Positions 62,231 to 64,000 of a stretch of DNA of 64,000 nucleotides are shown in pieces. The DNA comes from Ptychodera flava (taxonomy: Eukaryota; Hemichordata; Enteropneusta; Ptychoderidae), in the NCBI RefSeq assembly GCF_041260155.1, contig NW_027248370.1:230001-294000 (forward strand), given 5' to 3'. The stretch's first letter is position 1; every line of letters begins with the position of its first letter. The notes beneath the pieces were generated by a model that was given only the letters and a program-made list of their open reading frames with translations, did no database searches and was not told where the DNA came from. Made by a program: the position numbers and the translations under genes.

Positions 62231-63789
62231 GTGCAATGAAAAATTAATCATGAGACTTGTCTCTTCCAATGCGAAGACTTTAATAACTTGCGAAAAAAAT
62301 ATCAAATATTTGGACAGACATTGAGTGAAATATTGGGGAAAAGTGGAGTCACAATGCCATAGGGTAACAATGTTTAGGCAGTTTACCTTGTTTTATACTT
62401 ACAGGGAAGCCCTAAGGTGGATTAATGTCTTAAATGTAACCGAAGCCAGTCAGAGTTGGCAGTTCACCGTGTATCAAAACAAGCCCTTTTCACTAATGCT
62501 GAGCAGATAGGTTCACCATGTACGACCTGTTTCCCTCGACCACAACGATTTTGGCTTTGGCACAGGTTACAATCACAAAATTTTGTTTCATTTTTAAAGA
62601 TTATAATCATTATATATTGAATGCTACAGATAACAAACATTACACTGTGTCAGATCATTGGATAAGCGTCGTCACATTTCTCAATCCATTAAACACGTGA
62701 CTTATGTAAGGTTTACTATACCAGTTTTTAACAAGTGAAAAAGATACAAATATTAATTTCTTTTTTACATTCTTCTGAAAGTTTGGTATTTGGATTTCAT
62801 AAATATTTTAATAACTGTAACAGGTATGCCTGAAAGCCGCAAATTGAAGGCCGAGAGTGTCATATGATAAAGAAATGCGACATATTCTAAAAAGGCAGCT
62901 AGCAATCATATTTTTGGATCTCATTTATATAAACGATCCATTGCATCATTTAAGCTGGTTATTCCGTAAATAGATCTCGCTCAATAATTAACACGGTTCA
63001 CTTGATTCTAATCTCGACGCTGTTTCTATGCAAACAATATTCATAGTTGCAAATGATGATTGCATCGATATATTCTTTGAGAGTTGACATGACAGCAAAT
63101 GCTTAACAAATAGATTAAACATCTAATGACATGTTCCACTCAGTAAATTCAAGGATCTATAGGTTGTCGTCTGAGAGTAGGCTTCCGTGGAGAGATTTCA
63201 ATATTCCATATCCTCCGTTCACGGTCTAACAGGTACTTCATAGGTAATTAACGCGTGGCTAATATATTTGAGAATGTGGGTAGTTTCAAACTGATATCGC
63301 CTCACGTGACCAAAAGCGCGAGACCTGATATGCAAACGATGCCAGACAGTCACGCAGTTATAACGAATTTGTGTAGTACTGACACTTTCTTTAAAAAGTT
63401 ATTATAAAGTTTGTTTCGTACAAGTCTCATATTTGAAGCTACTTGTATGGCAAAAATACACTGCATTTGTTAAAACAATACCTTTATTGTTGAATGTTAA
63501 CAACATGAAATTTTCCGTAGCACCGGCGATATTAGTGCGAGATAATCGTGTCAAACAACCATGAAAATAAATTTGAGGAAAGTAACTGGTGAAGAGTGGT
63601 TCCACTTCTTCATCAACGACATGAAAAAGGGGTGAATTTAACATGAGGATATAAATGCTGTTGTGGAATGATCTGCTAAGTCGAAGCAATATCTATTTAG
63701 TGCTTTGCTTAAACCCTTAGAGTGTTATCATTGGATAATATTACCCATAAGAATATGAGAGTCTTAGCAGTTTCAGTACACAGACTTAA
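61432..63789. other. Downstream of the GPCR, no gene supported
   Basis: Probable 3' UTR, a (GTCT)n tract at about 62178-62226, then AT-rich sequence. No exon or RNA gene seen. Confidence 0.45.
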
Positions 63790-64000
63790 ACTTTCACTCA
63801 AATTTTCTTCAGGCAAACTTTCAACCATTCTCTTTCAATGCAAGGAATAACAATCAGGGTCACCGTCCAACTTTTGGTTTTACAGAAATAATCACCCAAT
63901 ATTTACCGATATGTGAAATACAAAATGGCCGCCACCCCAGAGTTATGCTTACGATATAAAAATCCTGTGTTAAACAAAACTAAGCCGGTGATAACTCGCC
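63790..64000. mobile_element. MITE, GCGCCTCG family, cut by window end
   Basis: Shares AACTTTCAACCATTC, AATCAGGGTCACCGT and TACAAAATGGCCGCC with 48352-48704. The left terminus is diverged and the right end lies outside the window. Confidence 0.6.

Overview
The window looks like nuclear DNA of a marine invertebrate animal. Coding sequence is split into short exons with GT-AG introns, the background is AT-rich, and simple repeats and foldback elements are common. The gene set is a single-exon-style NACHT (NLR) gene, C-type lectin/sushi modules, cytosolic sulfotransferases and an adenosine-receptor-like GPCR, alongside a Penelope-type retroelement. That set fits an invertebrate deuterostome (hemichordate, echinoderm or lancelet-like), but this placement is an inference with low certainty. 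There is no bacterial-style operon, CRISPR array or rRNA.

Layout. 215-5512: a secreted protein with an Asp-rich pro-region and one von Willebrand type D domain, six exons, + strand. 6195-6930: an interspersed repeat block. 7003-8700 and 27168-30360: two copies of a duplicated segment carrying a sushi half-exon and a C-type-lectin exon, both decayed. 10213-11690: a 5'-truncated LINE on the - strand. 12622-14080 and 14455-16350: a second, non-coding duplicated pair. 18644-22324: a secreted C-type lectin gene with TATA box, non-coding first exon, a proposed 10-base microexon and a poly(A) signal. 24000-25560: a Penelope-like element remnant with a hammerhead-ribozyme-like motif. 34684-40126: a NACHT gene with about five tandem units of roughly 155 residues in its C-terminal half. 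43838-49917 and 50832-55239: two tandem, apparently intact seven-exon sulfotransferase genes. 58427-61431: an adenosine-receptor-like GPCR in two exons.

Two themes stand out. First, at least four insertions sit at TTAA target sites (27681-28733, 14768-15445, 48352-48704, 51642-51857). Three of them have an unoccupied or probably unoccupied counterpart in a paralogous copy inside the same window, so the insertions postdate the duplications. Second, the vWD, NACHT and GPCR genes each contain single-base reading-frame changes, several in or beside short homopolymers, with the conserved protein continuing in the next frame. In the vWD exon the changes cancel. This suggests either residual assembly errors or very recent decay.

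Functionally the window is accessory/defence-like: pathogen recognition (NACHT, lectin, sushi), small-molecule conjugation (sulfotransferases) and purinergic-type signalling. There is no evidence that the genes form one pathway. The most novel protein feature is the repeat array behind the NACHT domain. The most novel regulatory and RNA features are the DR1-type element shared by both sulfotransferase starts and the ribozyme-like motifs of the Penelope element.
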